Of a stretch of DNA of 64,000 nt, positions 42,728-51,936 are shown one piece after another. The notes below the pieces were generated by a model. That model searched no databases. It was given only the letters and a program-made list of their open reading frames with translations, and had not been told where the DNA came from. The stretch comes from Fictibacillus nanhaiensis (GTDB taxonomy: Bacteria > Bacillota > Bacilli > Bacillales > Fictibacillaceae). The DNA lies in assembly GCF_023715445.1 (NCBI RefSeq), contig NZ_JAMBOD010000003.1, positions 186,001 through 250,000 on the forward strand, given 5' to 3'. A program made the position numbers and the translations under genes. How positions within the stretch are numbered: position 1 is the stretch's first letter; the number at the start of each line of letters is the position of its first letter.

Positions 42728-42834
42728 AATCCAAAAGTTTTCAAGCTGAATCCAAAAGTTTTGAACTTATATCCACGAGATTTGGCTGTTAATCCAAAAG
42801 TTTTCGGGGTTTATCCACGAGTCTACATTCCTCG
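42728..42834. repeat. 21-bp tandem repeat array 3
   Basis: Five units with TCCAAAAG or TCCACGAG heads at 42730, 42751, 42772, 42793 and 42814: exactly 21 bases each. Units alternate between TCCAAAAGTTTT and TCCACGAGatTT forms. Plus-strand translation gives the heptad xNPKVFx / xYPRVxx, but no ribosome site supports expression. The array lies between the ileS terminator and the lspA promoter. Confidence 0.88.
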
Positions 42835-42854
42835 ACAATTATCTTCATTCGGAT

Positions 42855-42886
42855 ATAGAAAAGAATCCCGCAAATCAGCGGGATTC
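42855..42886 (-). terminator. ileS terminator
   Basis: Perfect arms GAATCCCGC (42863-42871) and GCGGGATTC (42878-42886), followed on the minus strand by TTTTCTAT. Confidence 0.85.
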
Positions 42887-42895
42887 CCTAATCAA

Positions 42896-45658
42896 TTAAG
42901 CATAATTCTTTTCAACGATGTCTGCACAGCTTGCACAAAGTGTTGGGTGATTTTCATTTTTGCCAACATCTTCTGAAACAACCCAGCAGCGTTCACATGT
43001 TTCGCCTTCAGCTGATGTTACGGAGACAGCTACATGTTCAAAAGCTTTCGCGCTTTCTGGAGCATCTGTTTTAGCTCCTCCGATAGCCGCCTTTGAAACG
43101 ATGAAGAGTTTGTTCAGATCCTCAACACTCTCAAGCCATGGCTTAAGGGATTCAGTTGGGTACAGTGTAATAGATGCTGTCAAGGACTTACCGATCGTTT
43201 TCTGGCTTCTCGCTTCTTCAAGTGCTTTTAGAACTTCACCGCGAACATCCATAAATAGATTCCAGTCTTTTTCAAGCTTTTCTGTACCTTGATAGTTTTT
43301 CACTTCCGGCATGGAAGTAAGCTGAACACTAACTTCTTCAACTCCAGGGATGTATTCCCAAACTTCATCTGCTGTGTGAGATAAAACAGGTGCAGAGAGT
43401 TTTGTCAGTGCCATAAGAGACTCGTACATAACCGTTTGAATGCTTCTGCGTTTATGATCGTCTTCAGCTTGGATATAAAGTGTATCTTTTGCCATATCCA
43501 AATAGAACGAACTTAACTCGATCGTACAGAAGTTATGGATCGTGTTGTAAACGGTAATAAACTGATACTCTTCATATGCTTTTTTAACTTTGGAAACGAC
43601 TTTATCCAGCTTTACCATCATATATTTTTCAAGGTCAGGCATATCTTCAAAAGCAACTGCATGCTGTTTTGGATCAAAACCATGCAGGTTCCCTAATAAA
43701 AAGCGAAGCGTATTTCTTATTTTACGGTAAACTTCCGCTACTTGCTTTAAGATATCATCAGAAACACGTACATCTGACTGATAGTCTACTGAAGAAACCC
43801 ATAGTCTGATGATATCAGCTCCAAGCTGCTTCATTACCTTAATCGGATCAAGTGTATTACCGATCGATTTACTCATCTTGCGCCCTTCTCCATCAAGAAC
43901 GAATCCGTGGCTGAGGACAGCTTTATAAGGTGCTCTGCCTGAGATCGCAACTGAAGTAGAAAGTGAAGAGTTAAACCATCCACGGTACTGGTCAGATCCT
44001 TCTAAATACAAATCAGCAGGGCGGACTAAATCTTCTCTTTCTTCTAGAACTCCCCAATGTGAAGTTCCGGAATCAAACCAGACATCCATGATATCTGTTT
44101 CTTTTGAAAAACGTCCATTTGGACTATGAGGAGAAGTAAATCCTTCAGGTAGAAGGTCCTTCGCTTCCCTTTCAAACCATACGTTTGAACCATGTTCTCT
44201 GAAAAGTTCTACAACATGACTGATCGTTTCTTCTGTGAGAATCGCTTCACCATCTTCACCGTAGAATACTGGAATCGGTACACCCCATGCACGCTGACGG
44301 GAAATACACCAGTCTTCACGGTCTTTAATCATGTTGTGAAGACGAGTCTCACCCCATGTTGGAACCCAGTTAACTTCTTCGATCGCACGAAGCATATCAT
44401 CACGGATACCTTTAATAGAAGCAAACCACTGAGCCGTTGCACGGAAAATAACAGGTTTCTTCGTTCTCCAATCATGAGGATAGGAGTGAGTGATGAATGA
44501 AAGCTTTAACAGAGCACCTTTTTCTTTCAGCTGTTCTGTAATCGGCTTATTTGCTTCATCATAAAACAGTCCTTCAAAGCCTGGTGCTTCTTTTGTCATC
44601 ACACCGCGGTCATCTACAGGACACAAAACATCCAGCCCGTAGCGTTTTCCGACAAGGAAATCATCTTCCCCGTGTCCTGGTGCAGTATGAACACATCCTG
44701 TACCAGCATCTGTAGTTACGTGGTCACCAAGCATTACGAGTGAATCACGGCCATAGAGAGGGTGAACGGCTACTGCATGTTCGATTTCTGCTCCTTTGAA
44801 GCGTTTTACAATTTCAGCTTGTTCCCATTCGAATTGTTTTTTAAGAGACTCTACAAGAGCTTCCGCCACAACATAGGTGCCGTTTTCAGTTTGAACAGAA
44901 ACATAGTCTAATTCAGGATGTACAGAAATACCGAGGTTAGCCGGAATAGTCCAAGGAGTTGTTGTCCAGATTACAAGTTTCTCATCTGTATCAAGTACTC
45001 CTTTTCCATCCTTTACATCAAACGCTACATAAATAGATGCAGAACGCTTGTCTTGATACTCGATCTCCGCTTCAGCTAAAGCAGACTCTGATGATGGTGA
45101 CCAGTAAACCGGCTTTAGACCTTTGTAGATCAAGTCTCTTTTCGCCATCTCACCGAATACTTCGATCTGTCTAGCTTCATAGCCTTTATCCAGTGTGATA
45201 TAAGGATTCTCCCAGTCACCGCGCACACCTAGTCGCTTAAATTGTTCGCGCTGATGATCTACTTGTTTTAATGCATACTCTTCACAAAGTTTACGAAACT
45301 CAGCAACTGTAAGCTCTTTTCTTTTCACTTTTCCGCTCTTAGTTAAAGCCGTTTCAATCGGCAACCCATGCGTATCCCAGCCTGGAACATATGGCGCATA
45401 GTGACCTGTCATGGATTTAAATCGGACAATCATATCTTTTAAGATCTTATTTTCCGCATGCCCGATATGGATATCCCCATTCGCGTAAGGTGGACCATCA
45501 TGAAGAATAAAAGGGGGAAGATCCCTTGTTTTTTCCATTACTTTTTCATAGATATTTAATTCATTCCATTTTTCCTGAACAAGCGGCTCTCGCTGCGGAA
45601 GGTTTCCTCGCATCGGAAACTCCGTTTTTGGCATTAATAGAGTGTCTTTATAATTCAT
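42896..45658 (-). CDS. ileS: isoleucyl-tRNA synthetase
   Basis: IleRS charges tRNA-Ile and edits valine. The 920 residues match the bacterial family. HIGH motif GDIHIGHA (residues 64-67), the editing domain (about 190-390, [13 protein letters not shown] and [15 protein letters not shown]), the KMSKS motif KMSKSIGN (about 595) and the C-terminal zinc site CERCWV...CASC are all present. The upstream leader has an isoleucine T-box, separated from the start by a dispersed repeat. In B. subtilis ylyA follows; here array 3 does. Confidence 0.98.
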   Translation of the reverse strand: MNYKDTLLMPKTEFPMRGNLPQREPLVQEKWNELNIYEKVMEKTRDLPPFILHDGPPYANGDIHIGHAENKILKDMIVRFKSMTGHYAPYVPGWDTHGLPIETALTKSGKVKRKELTVAEFRKLCEEYALKQVDHQREQFKRLGVRGDWENPYITLDKGYEARQIEVFGEMAKRDLIYKGLKPVYWSPSSESALAEAEIEYQDKRSASIYVAFDVKDGKGVLDTDEKLVIWTTTPWTIPANLGISVHPELDYVSVQTENGTYVVAEALVESLKKQFEWEQAEIVKRFKGAEIEHAVAVHPLYGRDSLVMLGDHVTTDAGTGCVHTAPGHGEDDFLVGKRYGLDVLCPVDDRGVMTKEAPGFEGLFYDEANKPITEQLKEKGALLKLSFITHSYPHDWRTKKPVIFRATAQWFASIKGIRDDMLRAIEEVNWVPTWGETRLHNMIKDREDWCISRQRAWGVPIPVFYGEDGEAILTEETISHVVELFREHGSNVWFEREAKDLLPEGFTSPHSPNGRFSKETDIMDVWFDSGTSHWGVLEEREDLVRPADLYLEGSDQYRGWFNSSLSTSVAISGRAPYKAVLSHGFVLDGEGRKMSKSIGNTLDPIKVMKQLGADIIRLWVSSVDYQSDVRVSDDILKQVAEVYRKIRNTLRFLLGNLHGFDPKQHAVAFEDMPDLEKYMMVKLDKVVSKVKKAYEEYQFITVYNTIHNFCTIELSSFYLDMAKDTLYIQAEDDHKRRSIQTVMYESLMALTKLSAPVLSHTADEVWEYIPGVEEVSVQLTSMPEVKNYQGTEKLEKDWNLFMDVRGEVLKALEEARSQKTIGKSLTASITLYPTESLKPWLESVEDLNKLFIVSKAAIGGAKTDAPESAKAFEHVAVSVTSAEGETCERCWVVSEDVGKNENHPTLCASCADIVEKNYA

Positions 45659-45692
45659 TGCTTTTCCTCCTTAAAATCGTTACCGTAAAAAT

Positions 45693-45907
45693 AAAAGCTG
45701 TCTTCATAAACATTTGAGCATTTGTAGGTGGTTGATTTCCGCTCCAGATGCTCGCTTTCCGCGGGGCGGGCGGTGAGCCTCCTTGGAGCTTTGCTCCATT
45801 AGGAGTCTCACCTGTCCCACAGATCCCGTCGGAGTCTCGCACCTTGCACTCCAATCAACTTGTCAATGAAGAGAGGTGACAAAATACTCAACTTTAGAAA
45901 AAGAGCC
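45693..45907 (+). repeat. dispersed MITE-like element, copy A
   Basis: Left terminus AAAAGCTGTCTTCATAAAC, then GTTGATTTCCGCTCC, GCTCGCTTTCCGCGGGG, a GGTGAG...CTCACC hairpin with an inner GGAGC/GCTCC stem, GCACCTTGCA, CCAATCAACTTGTCAATGAA and a right terminus CTTTAGAAAAAGAGCC. The ends are imperfect inverted repeats of each other. No protein with family features is encoded. The element lies within the ileS leader, downstream of the T-box. Confidence 0.8.
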
Positions 45908-45910
45908 AAA

Positions 45911-46172
45911 TAAAAAACCTTCTCGCCCCACTGATTATACAGTAGGGACGAGAAGGTTAACCCGCGGTACCACCCTAATAGGTTTTGATTTTCATCTAAA
46001 CCCGCTTAGTCATCCTTAGCGTGGATGAGGCGCCGGAACTTACTATGTTTTCAGTCCAGGAACTCAGGGGTGATCTTCAAATACCGCTCTATACCAGGCT
46101 CACACCACTTCCTGGTTCGCTAAAATAGAGAATATGCATCTTACTGTCCCCGTCTTCGTCACATATTAATCT
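45911..46172 (-). promoter_or_regulatory. isoleucine T-box leader of ileS
   Basis: Minus strand contains the T-box core AGGGTGGTACCGCGGG (45961-45976), followed by the terminator AACCTTCTCGTCCCTA / TGGGGCGAGAAGGTT (45916-45958) and a T-run. Upstream Stem I has GAAGATCACCCCTGAGTTCC-like sequence in which ATC (46072-46074) is the isoleucine specifier. Uncharged tRNA-Ile would stabilise the antiterminator. Confidence 0.93.
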
Positions 46173-46178
46173 TAGAAA

Positions 46179-46208
46179 AGTATATGCGATTATTTAAATG
46201 AATGTCAA
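46179..46208 (-). promoter_or_regulatory. ileS promoter
   Basis: Minus strand TTGACA (46203-46208), 18-base spacer, TATACT (46179-46184), a strong sigma-A promoter. The divIVA TGA stop (46205-46207) lies inside the -35. Confidence 0.8.
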
Positions 46209-46714
46209 GCTTCCGTCTTTACTTCCTGAAGTTCATATCCTTCAAGATTTTCAGGAGCGTTTAAAGAATCCCAGTCATCATTCTTCAGCATTTCCAGCTG
46301 TGCCTCAATCAGCATTCTGAAACGTGTCCGGTAAACGGAAGATTGCTTTTTTAATTCATCAATCTCCATTGAGATCTTTCTTGATTTAGACAAAGCTTCA
46401 TTGATGATTCTGTCTGCGTTCTTTTCCGCTTCCTTTACGATCAAACGAGCCTCTTTTGATGCAGTGCGTTTTACTTCTTCACCAGTTTCTTGAGCGATAA
46501 GAATTGATTTATTCAGCGTTTCTTCAATATTTTTAAAGTATGAAATCTTTTCTTCAAGCTTGGAAACTGTTTCCTCTAAATCTTTCTTTTCACGAATAAC
46601 CGCTTCGTAATCTTTAATGACTTGATCTAAAAAGTCATTCACTTCGTCTTCGCTATACCCTCTGAAACCTCTTGTAAATTCTTTATTATGAATATCCAAC
46701 GGCGTTAAAGGCAA
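46205..46714 (-). CDS. divIVA: cell-division initiation/polar protein DivIVA
   Basis: DivIVA binds negatively curved membrane at septa and poles, holds MinJ/MinCD, and anchors origins through RacA in sporulation. The best start is TTG at 46714 (MPLTPLDIHNKEF) 8 bases after GGAGG; an ATG five codons earlier overlaps that ribosome site. It has 169 residues: an N-terminal membrane-binding domain (1-60, KEFTRGFRGYSEDEVNDFL) with Phe and Arg near residues 17-18, then long coiled coils to about 150. It follows ylmH and precedes the ileS leader. Confidence 0.94.
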   Translation of the reverse strand: MPLTPLDIHNKEFTRGFRGYSEDEVNDFLDQVIKDYEAVIREKKDLEETVSKLEEKISYFKNIEETLNKSILIAQETGEEVKRTASKEARLIVKEAEKNADRIINEALSKSRKISMEIDELKKQSSVYRTRFRMLIEAQLEMLKNDDWDSLNAPENLEGYELQEVKTEA

Positions 46715-46750
46715 AACAGCCACCTCCATGATGCATTATTTTTTACCTAA

Positions 46751-46760
46751 TTTCGACAAA
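46751..46760 (-). promoter_or_regulatory. candidate Spo0A box upstream of divIVA
   Basis: Minus strand TTTGTCGAAA contains a perfect TGTCGAA core, 37 bases before the divIVA start. No nearby -10/-35 pair is convincing, so the role is inferred from the motif only. Confidence 0.45.
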
Positions 46761-46789
46761 ATATCGGTCATTCCTTCTCATACTGGAAA

Positions 46790-47563
46790 TTATTTTAAAT
46801 GTCCGTAGCGTATCCGCCATTTTTCTTTCTTCGTCATGCCTTCAATGGCGATTAATTTACTGCGTCCAAATCCTCTTACAGATAGTTCATCGCCTTCTAT
46901 CACTTCCACTGCTGGCTGGTCTGTTATTTTATGATTGAGTTTAACCCTGCCCTGCTGTATTAAAAGGGAAGCTTTAGAACGTGAGAGGTTATAGACCTCT
47001 GCTACAATAACATCCAGCCGGAGAGAAGAAACTGTACCATTTCTTTCATCATAGTCAGTTTTTATTTCCATTAGATTGTTTTCTTCTATGTGCTGCAGCT
47101 TAATTCCTGACTTGCCAACTTTCGTAAGGTTCAGTTCAATAAAGCCTGAAATCTCTGCTGCACATACAAATTGAACCTTATCAGCAGAAATTAGAATATC
47201 ACCATACTTGCCCCTTTTTACTCCGATATTCATCAAAGCACCTAATACGTCCCGATGCTCAATCGTCGAAAATTTAGAAGGATAGACAATATCATAATAT
47301 ACAAGCTGAAAGTCTTCTGATGAAGGTTCGTAATAATCCGGATAAAGCAATGCTCTCTTTCGTTCAGAAAAAGAAGAGCCTCCCCATAAAGAGAGGCGTA
47401 CTTCTGTATCGTTTCCTACGATTGTTTTAACAATCTCCTGTTCCCGGGGATCTAGAAAATCAGTCAGCTTTGGACTGTATCGTTCTGCTGTTTCTGTTTT
47501 CCATCTGATTACACGATCCACAAATTCATGTTCTTCAGGCCGGTAATGCTGATAAATACTCAT
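46790..47563 (-). CDS. ylmH: S4-domain RNA-binding protein YlmH
   Basis: YlmH is an S4 RNA-binding protein; B. subtilis YlmH has been linked to rescue of stalled ribosomes alongside RqcH, a role noted from the literature and inferred here. The 257 residues have a central YlmH-specific domain (GDILISADKVQFVCAAEIS) and a C-terminal S4 domain (residues about 180-245: LRLDVIVAEVYNLSRSKAS, KLNHK). It begins MSIYQHYRPEEHEFVDR and sits between ylmG and divIVA as in other Bacilli. Confidence 0.92.
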   Translation of the reverse strand: MSIYQHYRPEEHEFVDRVIRWKTETAERYSPKLTDFLDPREQEIVKTIVGNDTEVRLSLWGGSSFSERKRALLYPDYYEPSSEDFQLVYYDIVYPSKFSTIEHRDVLGALMNIGVKRGKYGDILISADKVQFVCAAEISGFIELNLTKVGKSGIKLQHIEENNLMEIKTDYDERNGTVSSLRLDVIVAEVYNLSRSKASLLIQQGRVKLNHKITDQPAVEVIEGDELSVRGFGRSKLIAIEGMTKKEKWRIRYGHLK

Positions 47564-47572
47564 TCGAAAACC

Positions 47573-47848
47573 TTAAAATGAGCCAGCAATCATTCTGGCT
47601 ACAGCACTTACACCATATTGTGCAAAGTGCAGTGACATTAACGCTACGATCGGAGAAAGATCAATCATGCCAAGCGGCGGAATGATTTTACGGAAAGGAG
47701 ACAGATAAGGTTCTACAAGTCTTCCAATAACCTGGCCGATCGATGATTCTCTAGCGTTAGGAAACCAGGATAAAAGTATGTATCCTATTATCATGTAATA
47801 GTAGATTTGTATAAGTTGTTGAACTACGCCTGCAATTGTGTCTACCAA
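47573..47848 (-). CDS. ylmG: YggT family membrane protein YlmG
   Basis: A 91-residue membrane protein of the YggT/Ycf19 family with two hydrophobic helices (residues about 14-32 and 65-85). The signature YYYMIIGYILLSWFPNARES, with SPFRKIIPPLGMIDLSPI between helices, is kept. Function is unclear; linkage to sepF and divIVA suggests a role in division or membrane organisation. It starts TTG at 47848 after AGGTGA. Confidence 0.9.
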   Translation of the reverse strand: MVDTIAGVVQQLIQIYYYMIIGYILLSWFPNARESSIGQVIGRLVEPYLSPFRKIIPPLGMIDLSPIVALMSLHFAQYGVSAVARMIAGSF

Positions 47849-47867
47849 AAAATTTCACCTGCCTGAT

Positions 47868-48290
47868 TTAGTCTTCGTCCATCATTTCTGAGATCGTACC
47901 GGAAACGTCTACATTTTCAGGTGTGCACAAAAATGTATTTGGTCCGAGCTTTTGAATATCTCCGCCGATCGCATATACTGTACCTGATAAAAAGTCTACA
48001 ATGCGTTTTGCCTGATCATGCGGAATACGCTGAAGATTCATAACAACAGCTCTTCGGTTCTTTAGCTGATCCGCGATATCTTGAGCTTCTGCATAGACGC
48101 GCGGCTCTACGAGTACAACTTTAACCTGCTGCTGGATGCTTTGCAAGCTTACGACATTTGGCTTCCCTTTTTTCGTATGAGAAGGCGTGATTTCTTCCTC
48201 CTCAGCAAAAGACTCTTCCTCGTAGTCATTTTCATATTCATAATCATCTTCCAGATCAAAAAAGCGCTTGAATTTTGTTTTGATTCCCAT
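47868..48290 (-). CDS. sepF: cell-division protein SepF
   Basis: SepF tethers FtsZ to membrane and shapes septum thickness. The 140 residues begin with the amphipathic membrane-targeting helix [13 protein letters not shown], followed by an acidic linker (residues 13-45, rich in Asp/Glu) and a compact SepF core domain (about 55-135) with [17 protein letters not shown] and [23 protein letters not shown] precedes the ATG. The order ylmE-sepF-ylmG is conserved. Confidence 0.95.
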   Translation of the reverse strand: MGIKTKFKRFFDLEDDYEYENDYEEESFAEEEEITPSHTKKGKPNVVSLQSIQQQVKVVLVEPRVYAEAQDIADQLKNRRAVVMNLQRIPHDQAKRIVDFLSGTVYAIGGDIQKLGPNTFLCTPENVDVSGTISEMMDED

Positions 48291-48304
48291 TTATTCCACC
48301 TCCC

Positions 48305-48985
48305 CTAAAATTCTTTTCCTACTAAATCTGTACCAATTCGAACAAAGGTTGCTCCTTCTTCAACAGCTATTACATAATCATTGGACATTCCCATTGAAAG
48401 TTCCTCACAAGGTGCATGCGGGAAATTTTTATTTTGAATTTCCAGCTGTAATTGCTTCAGTGCTGAAAATACATTTCTAATGGTTGATTCATCATCTGTA
48501 AACGGCGCCATTGTCATCAGACCTACAACTTTAATCCGGTCGTACTCTTTTAGTTTATCGACAAATGACAGCACATCTTTTACTGCAATTCCATGTTTTG
48601 AATCTTCCTCAGCCACATTTACTTGTACAAAACAAGAAATTGTTCGTTCAGCTCTTTTTTGTATCTCTTTTGCTAAGCTTAAGCGATCTAATGAATGTAT
48701 ATAATCTACGTGATTTATAATATCTTTTACTTTCCGTGATTGAAGGGTTCCAATGAAGTGCCATTTCACAGACAAATCCGAAAGAAATCCCTTTTTTTCA
48801 AGCAATCCTTCAATACGGTTTTCACCGATATGCTCAATACCTGCCAGCACAGCATTCTTCGTCGTTTCGTTACTCACATATTTCGTTACTGCCACTAAAT
48901 TAACGCCCTTTGAAGGCATGTTTTTTTTCTGGCAGGCCGAATGAATTTTGCTGAGGATTTTTTCTTTATTTTCTAATATGTTCAA
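48305..48985 (-). CDS. ylmE: pyridoxal phosphate homeostasis protein YlmE (YggS/PLPBP family)
   Basis: A PLP-binding TIM-barrel protein that buffers free cofactor. The 226 residues include the PLP-lysine motif LVAVTKYV (residues about 30-37), GENRIEGLLEK, WHFIGTLQSRKVK and the phosphate-binding SMGMSNDYVIAVEEGATFVRIG. The start is TTG at 48985, with AAGGGAG about 12 bases away, a rather long spacing; no better in-frame start exists before pgeF ends. It lies between pgeF and sepF. Confidence 0.93.
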   Translation of the reverse strand: MNILENKEKILSKIHSACQKKNMPSKGVNLVAVTKYVSNETTKNAVLAGIEHIGENRIEGLLEKKGFLSDLSVKWHFIGTLQSRKVKDIINHVDYIHSLDRLSLAKEIQKRAERTISCFVQVNVAEEDSKHGIAVKDVLSFVDKLKEYDRIKVVGLMTMAPFTDDESTIRNVFSALKQLQLEIQNKNFPHAPCEELSMGMSNDYVIAVEEGATFVRIGTDLVGKEF

Positions 48986-48992
48986 ACGATTT

Positions 48993-49814
48993 TTAAACTC
49001 CCTTCCTGCCTATAAAACTCATCATTCGACCCGTTTTCCCGTTGTCTTTGCGGTGTGAGAAGAACACTGTATTATCGCAGCTCGTACAGTTATGGGAAAT
49101 CGTAATATTTTCTGGAAGTACTCCGGCTTGCAAAAACAGAATTTCGTTAAGGCTTTGTAGGTTTAATTGATATTTTCCGTTATCGTTTTTAGTAAAAACA
49201 GCTGGTTCTTCGTTTTTATTCAGCGCAGATCTTACCTCACTGATTACCTTCTCATCTACTTCATAGCAGCATTCCCCTATAGCTGGGCCAATTGCTGTTT
49301 TTATGTCTTTAACATCTGCATTTTCTTTTTCGCACCACTGTTTAATCATCTTTGGACCAATTTTACCGACTGTACCTCTCCAGCCAGCATGGGCAAGCCC
49401 GATCAGCTTGTTCTTAGATGAGTAAAAATAAAGCGGAACACAGTCTGCATATAGTGAAGTTAAAAGTATGTCTTCTTCCTGTGTATACATCCCGTCCGCA
49501 TCTGGAACAGCCGTTTCAAAATCCAAAGAACCTCTGCCCAAGTCTTCCTTTGTCACCTTTACAATGTTTGTACCATGAACTTGCCTAGATCCTACCCAAT
49601 TCTGAATCGGGAATTGAATTTCTTCAGCAAAGGATTTTCGGTTTTTTTGCACATAACGAGGATTATCATTCACATGAAAACCCATATTAAAAGAGTTGAA
49701 GGGCATTGGACTATACCCGCCTTCTCGTAATGTGAAACCAGCAATAATCAATGGATTCTCTTTTTGCCAATCATGTATAGCGAGTTGCTTTCCAGACTGT
49801 ATAAATGTCTTCAT
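48993..49814 (-). CDS. pgeF: peptidoglycan editing factor PgeF / laccase-domain protein YlmD
   Basis: The family is known as purine nucleoside phosphorylase-like/laccase-domain proteins that protect peptidoglycan synthesis from serine for alanine misincorporation in E. coli. The 273 residues have the copper/zinc-site motifs: VHGTNIVKV, DGMYTQ, LYADCVPLYFY, LAHAGWRGTVGKIGP and IGPAIGECCYEV. The C-terminus has FFSHRKDNGKTGRM. An operon with ylmE follows an 8-base gap. Confidence 0.92.
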   Translation of the reverse strand: MKTFIQSGKQLAIHDWQKENPLIIAGFTLREGGYSPMPFNSFNMGFHVNDNPRYVQKNRKSFAEEIQFPIQNWVGSRQVHGTNIVKVTKEDLGRGSLDFETAVPDADGMYTQEEDILLTSLYADCVPLYFYSSKNKLIGLAHAGWRGTVGKIGPKMIKQWCEKENADVKDIKTAIGPAIGECCYEVDEKVISEVRSALNKNEEPAVFTKNDNGKYQLNLQSLNEILFLQAGVLPENITISHNCTSCDNTVFFSHRKDNGKTGRMMSFIGRKGV

Positions 49815-49873
49815 TCCTATGTAATCCTCCTGGAAAGTTTTATCTTTATTTTACCACATTTTTAAAGAATAAA

Positions 49874-49913
49874 GAAAAAAAGAACCGTTTATTTCAATTG
49901 ATCAAACGGCTCT
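49874..49913 (-). terminator. ylmC terminator
   Basis: Arms AAGAGCCGTTT / AAACGGTTCTT (49880-49913), one G-U mismatch, with T7 on the minus strand. The ylmC stop is within the hairpin. Confidence 0.8.
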
Positions 49914-50173
49914 TTTACGTATTCGTTTAATTCGCTTGCTTCCATATGTCTGACGAGTATAACATCCGCTCCTATTTTCACGATGTTGCGCCATGGAATA
50001 ACGATGTCATTTTCTCTTGCAAAAAAGCCGAGCATTTTTCCTGCTCCAGGAATAATGATGGCGTCTATCTTACCTGTGTTCAAATTAATCTCTAAATCTG
50101 CAATGTGCCCTAGTTTTTTTCCGTTTGCTACATTTACAACATCTTTCACTTGAAAGTCTGATATTTTGTTCAT
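49889..50173 (-). CDS. ylmC: PRC-barrel sporulation protein, YlmC/YmxH family
   Basis: A small PRC-barrel protein, 94 residues from ATG 50173 (MNKISDFQVKDVVNVANG), after a GGCGGG-type ribosome site; the longer frame from 50224 is not conserved. The KLGHIADLEINLNTGKIDAIIIPG segment is typical of the YlmC/YmxH group. Members are linked to sporulation in Bacillus, but the molecular role is unknown. It follows sigG, ending in its own terminator. Confidence 0.88.
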   Translation of the reverse strand: MNKISDFQVKDVVNVANGKKLGHIADLEINLNTGKIDAIIIPGAGKMLGFFARENDIVIPWRNIVKIGADVILVRHMEASELNEYVKEPFDQLK

Positions 50174-50253
50174 GTCACAACCCGCCTTTCTGTTTTCATT
50201 ATATGATGGCCCAAGCTGTTTCATGTTCGTCTAATAAAGAAAACTTATCGTGT

Positions 50254-50281
50254 AAAAAAACCCGTATTTCTACGGGTTTTA
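50254..50281 (-). terminator. sigG terminator
   Basis: AAAACCCGTA / TACGGGTTTTTTT on the minus strand. The stem includes the sigG TAA stop (50279-50281). Confidence 0.85.
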
Positions 50282-51061
50282 GCTGCTTTGAATATTCTTG
50301 TTCATCTGAGAGATTGCTGCTTTTTCAAGTCTTGAAACTTGTGCTTGTGAGATGCCGATTTCATCAGCAACTTCCATTTGGGTTTTCCCTTGAAAAAACC
50401 TCATGGTAAGTATCATTTTTTCTCTGTCGTTTAATCGGCGCATTCCTTCTTTTAAAGCTATTTCCTCAATCCATTGCAAATCCTTTGCCTTGTCATCACT
50501 TATCTGATCCATGACAAAGATTGGATCTCCCCCATCATTATAGATAGGTTCAAACAATGACACAGGATCTTGTATAGCATCCAGCGCAAAAACGACTTCC
50601 TCTTTTGGAACATCAAGCGCTTCTGCAATTTGTTGTGCTGTTGGCTCCCGGGATAATTTATTCATGAGCTGGTCACGAACCTGCAATGCTTTATAAGCAA
50701 TATCTCTTAGGCTCCTGGAAACACGTATCGGATTATTGTCTCGAAGATAACGCCGAATTTCACCGATAATCATCGGAACAGCATAAGTAGAAAACTTAAC
50801 ATTTTGACCAAGATCAAAATTGTCGATTGACTTCATTAGCCCGATACACCCTACTTGAAATAAATCATCCACATGCTCTCCGCGGTTGTTGAATCTCTGG
50901 ATCACACTCAGAACAAGCCTGAGGTTTCCATTTACCAGAGTTTCGCGTGCATCAGGATCACCCTTGTGCATTTTATCAAACAAAATTCGCATCTCTGGAT
51001 TTTTTAAAACAGGAAGCTTTGATGTGTCAACTCCGCAAATCTCAACTTTATTTCTTGTCAA
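50279..51061 (-). CDS. sigG: late forespore sigma factor SigG
   Basis: Sigma-G directs late forespore transcription. The 260 residues show N-terminal RNKVEICGVDTSKLPVL, region 2 (DDLFQVGCIGLMKSIDNFDL), region 3 and region 4 helix-turn-helix (TQMEVADEIGISQAQVSRLE). It starts with TTG at 51061 after GGAGGG. A perfect sigma-F/G-type promoter precedes it. Position after sigE matches B. subtilis. Confidence 0.97.
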   Translation of the reverse strand: MTRNKVEICGVDTSKLPVLKNPEMRILFDKMHKGDPDARETLVNGNLRLVLSVIQRFNNRGEHVDDLFQVGCIGLMKSIDNFDLGQNVKFSTYAVPMIIGEIRRYLRDNNPIRVSRSLRDIAYKALQVRDQLMNKLSREPTAQQIAEALDVPKEEVVFALDAIQDPVSLFEPIYNDGGDPIFVMDQISDDKAKDLQWIEEIALKEGMRRLNDREKMILTMRFFQGKTQMEVADEIGISQAQVSRLEKAAISQMNKNIQSS

Positions 51062-51097
51062 GTCTTTTCCCTCCTGCCGGGAGCTAATTTCAAATTA

Positions 51098-51126
51098 AGT
51101 ATCACCGAACGGAGGGAAATTTATGC
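51098..51126 (-). promoter_or_regulatory. sigma-F/sigma-G-type promoter for sigG
   Basis: Minus strand GCATA (51122-51126), 15-base spacer, GGTGATACT (51098-51106). This fits the GYATA-N15-GGnnAnAnT consensus at every position and lies 37 bases before the sigG start. Confidence 0.82.
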
Positions 51127-51182
51127 AATTGTAAATTTTGATAAATAGTGCTATTGAGTCAATAATCTATATAAAATAATGT

Positions 51183-51905
51183 CTAAACCATTTTATTAAA
51201 TTCTTTCTGAAGCCTCTTAATAATTCTTTTTTCGAGTCGCGAAATATATGATTGAGATATGCCCAGCATATCCGCTACATCCTTCTGTGTTTTTTCTTCA
51301 CCGCCTGATAATCCAAATCTCAATTCCATAATTTGTTTTTCTCTGTCATTGAGTGTGAATAATGCCTTTAATAATAGCTTGCGGTCTACATTCGCTTCAA
51401 TTCTTCTTGTAATAATGTCATCCTCAGTTCCAAGTACGTCTGAAAGTAAGAGCTCATTGCCATCCCAATCAACATTAAGCGGTTCATCAAACGACACTTC
51501 TGATCGTGTTTTGTTATTGCGGCGGAGGTACATCAATATTTCGTTTTCAATACATCTGGAAGCATATGTGGCAAGCTTAATCTTCTTCTCAGGATTAAAC
51601 GTATTTACTGCCTTTATTAATCCTATCGTTCCGATACTGATTAGGTCTTCTATATTTATCCCTGTATTTTCAAACTTTCGGGCAATATAAACTACAAGAC
51701 GCAGGTTTCGTTCAATTAAAAGGGACTTTGCAGCCTGATCTCCAGATGGTAATTTCTCAAGCAGAAGTGCTTCCTCTTCTTTGCTTAATGGCGGAGGCAG
51801 TGCTTCATTTCCTCCGATGTAGTAAATTTCATCCGATTTCAATCCAAGCTTGAATAATAACTTATACCAATACATCGTTAGCTTAAGACGCCATTTGTTG
51901 AACAT
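51183..51905 (-). CDS. sigE: early mother-cell sigma factor SigE (pro-sigma-E)
   Basis: Sigma-E drives early mother-cell gene expression. It is made as an inactive precursor: the first about 27 residues ([20 protein letters not shown]...) are hydrophobic/basic and would be cut by SpoIIGA. The 240 residues then show region 2 ([20 protein letters not shown]) and region 4 ([20 protein letters not shown]). Its spacing of 31 bases from spoIIGA indicates co-transcription, and the ribosome site is AAAGGGGAG. Confidence 0.97.
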   Translation of the reverse strand: MFNKWRLKLTMYWYKLLFKLGLKSDEIYYIGGNEALPPPLSKEEEALLLEKLPSGDQAAKSLLIERNLRLVVYIARKFENTGINIEDLISIGTIGLIKAVNTFNPEKKIKLATYASRCIENEILMYLRRNNKTRSEVSFDEPLNVDWDGNELLLSDVLGTEDDIITRRIEANVDRKLLLKALFTLNDREKQIMELRFGLSGGEEKTQKDVADMLGISQSYISRLEKRIIKRLQKEFNKMV

Positions 51906-51936
51906 TTTTACTCCCCTTTCACTTCATCTGTTTTTT

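Noticed and set aside
45648-45854. Open frame of 68 codons upstream of ileS on the minus strand
   Set aside because: It runs through the dispersed element and follows no ribosome site; its sequence is explained by the repeat.
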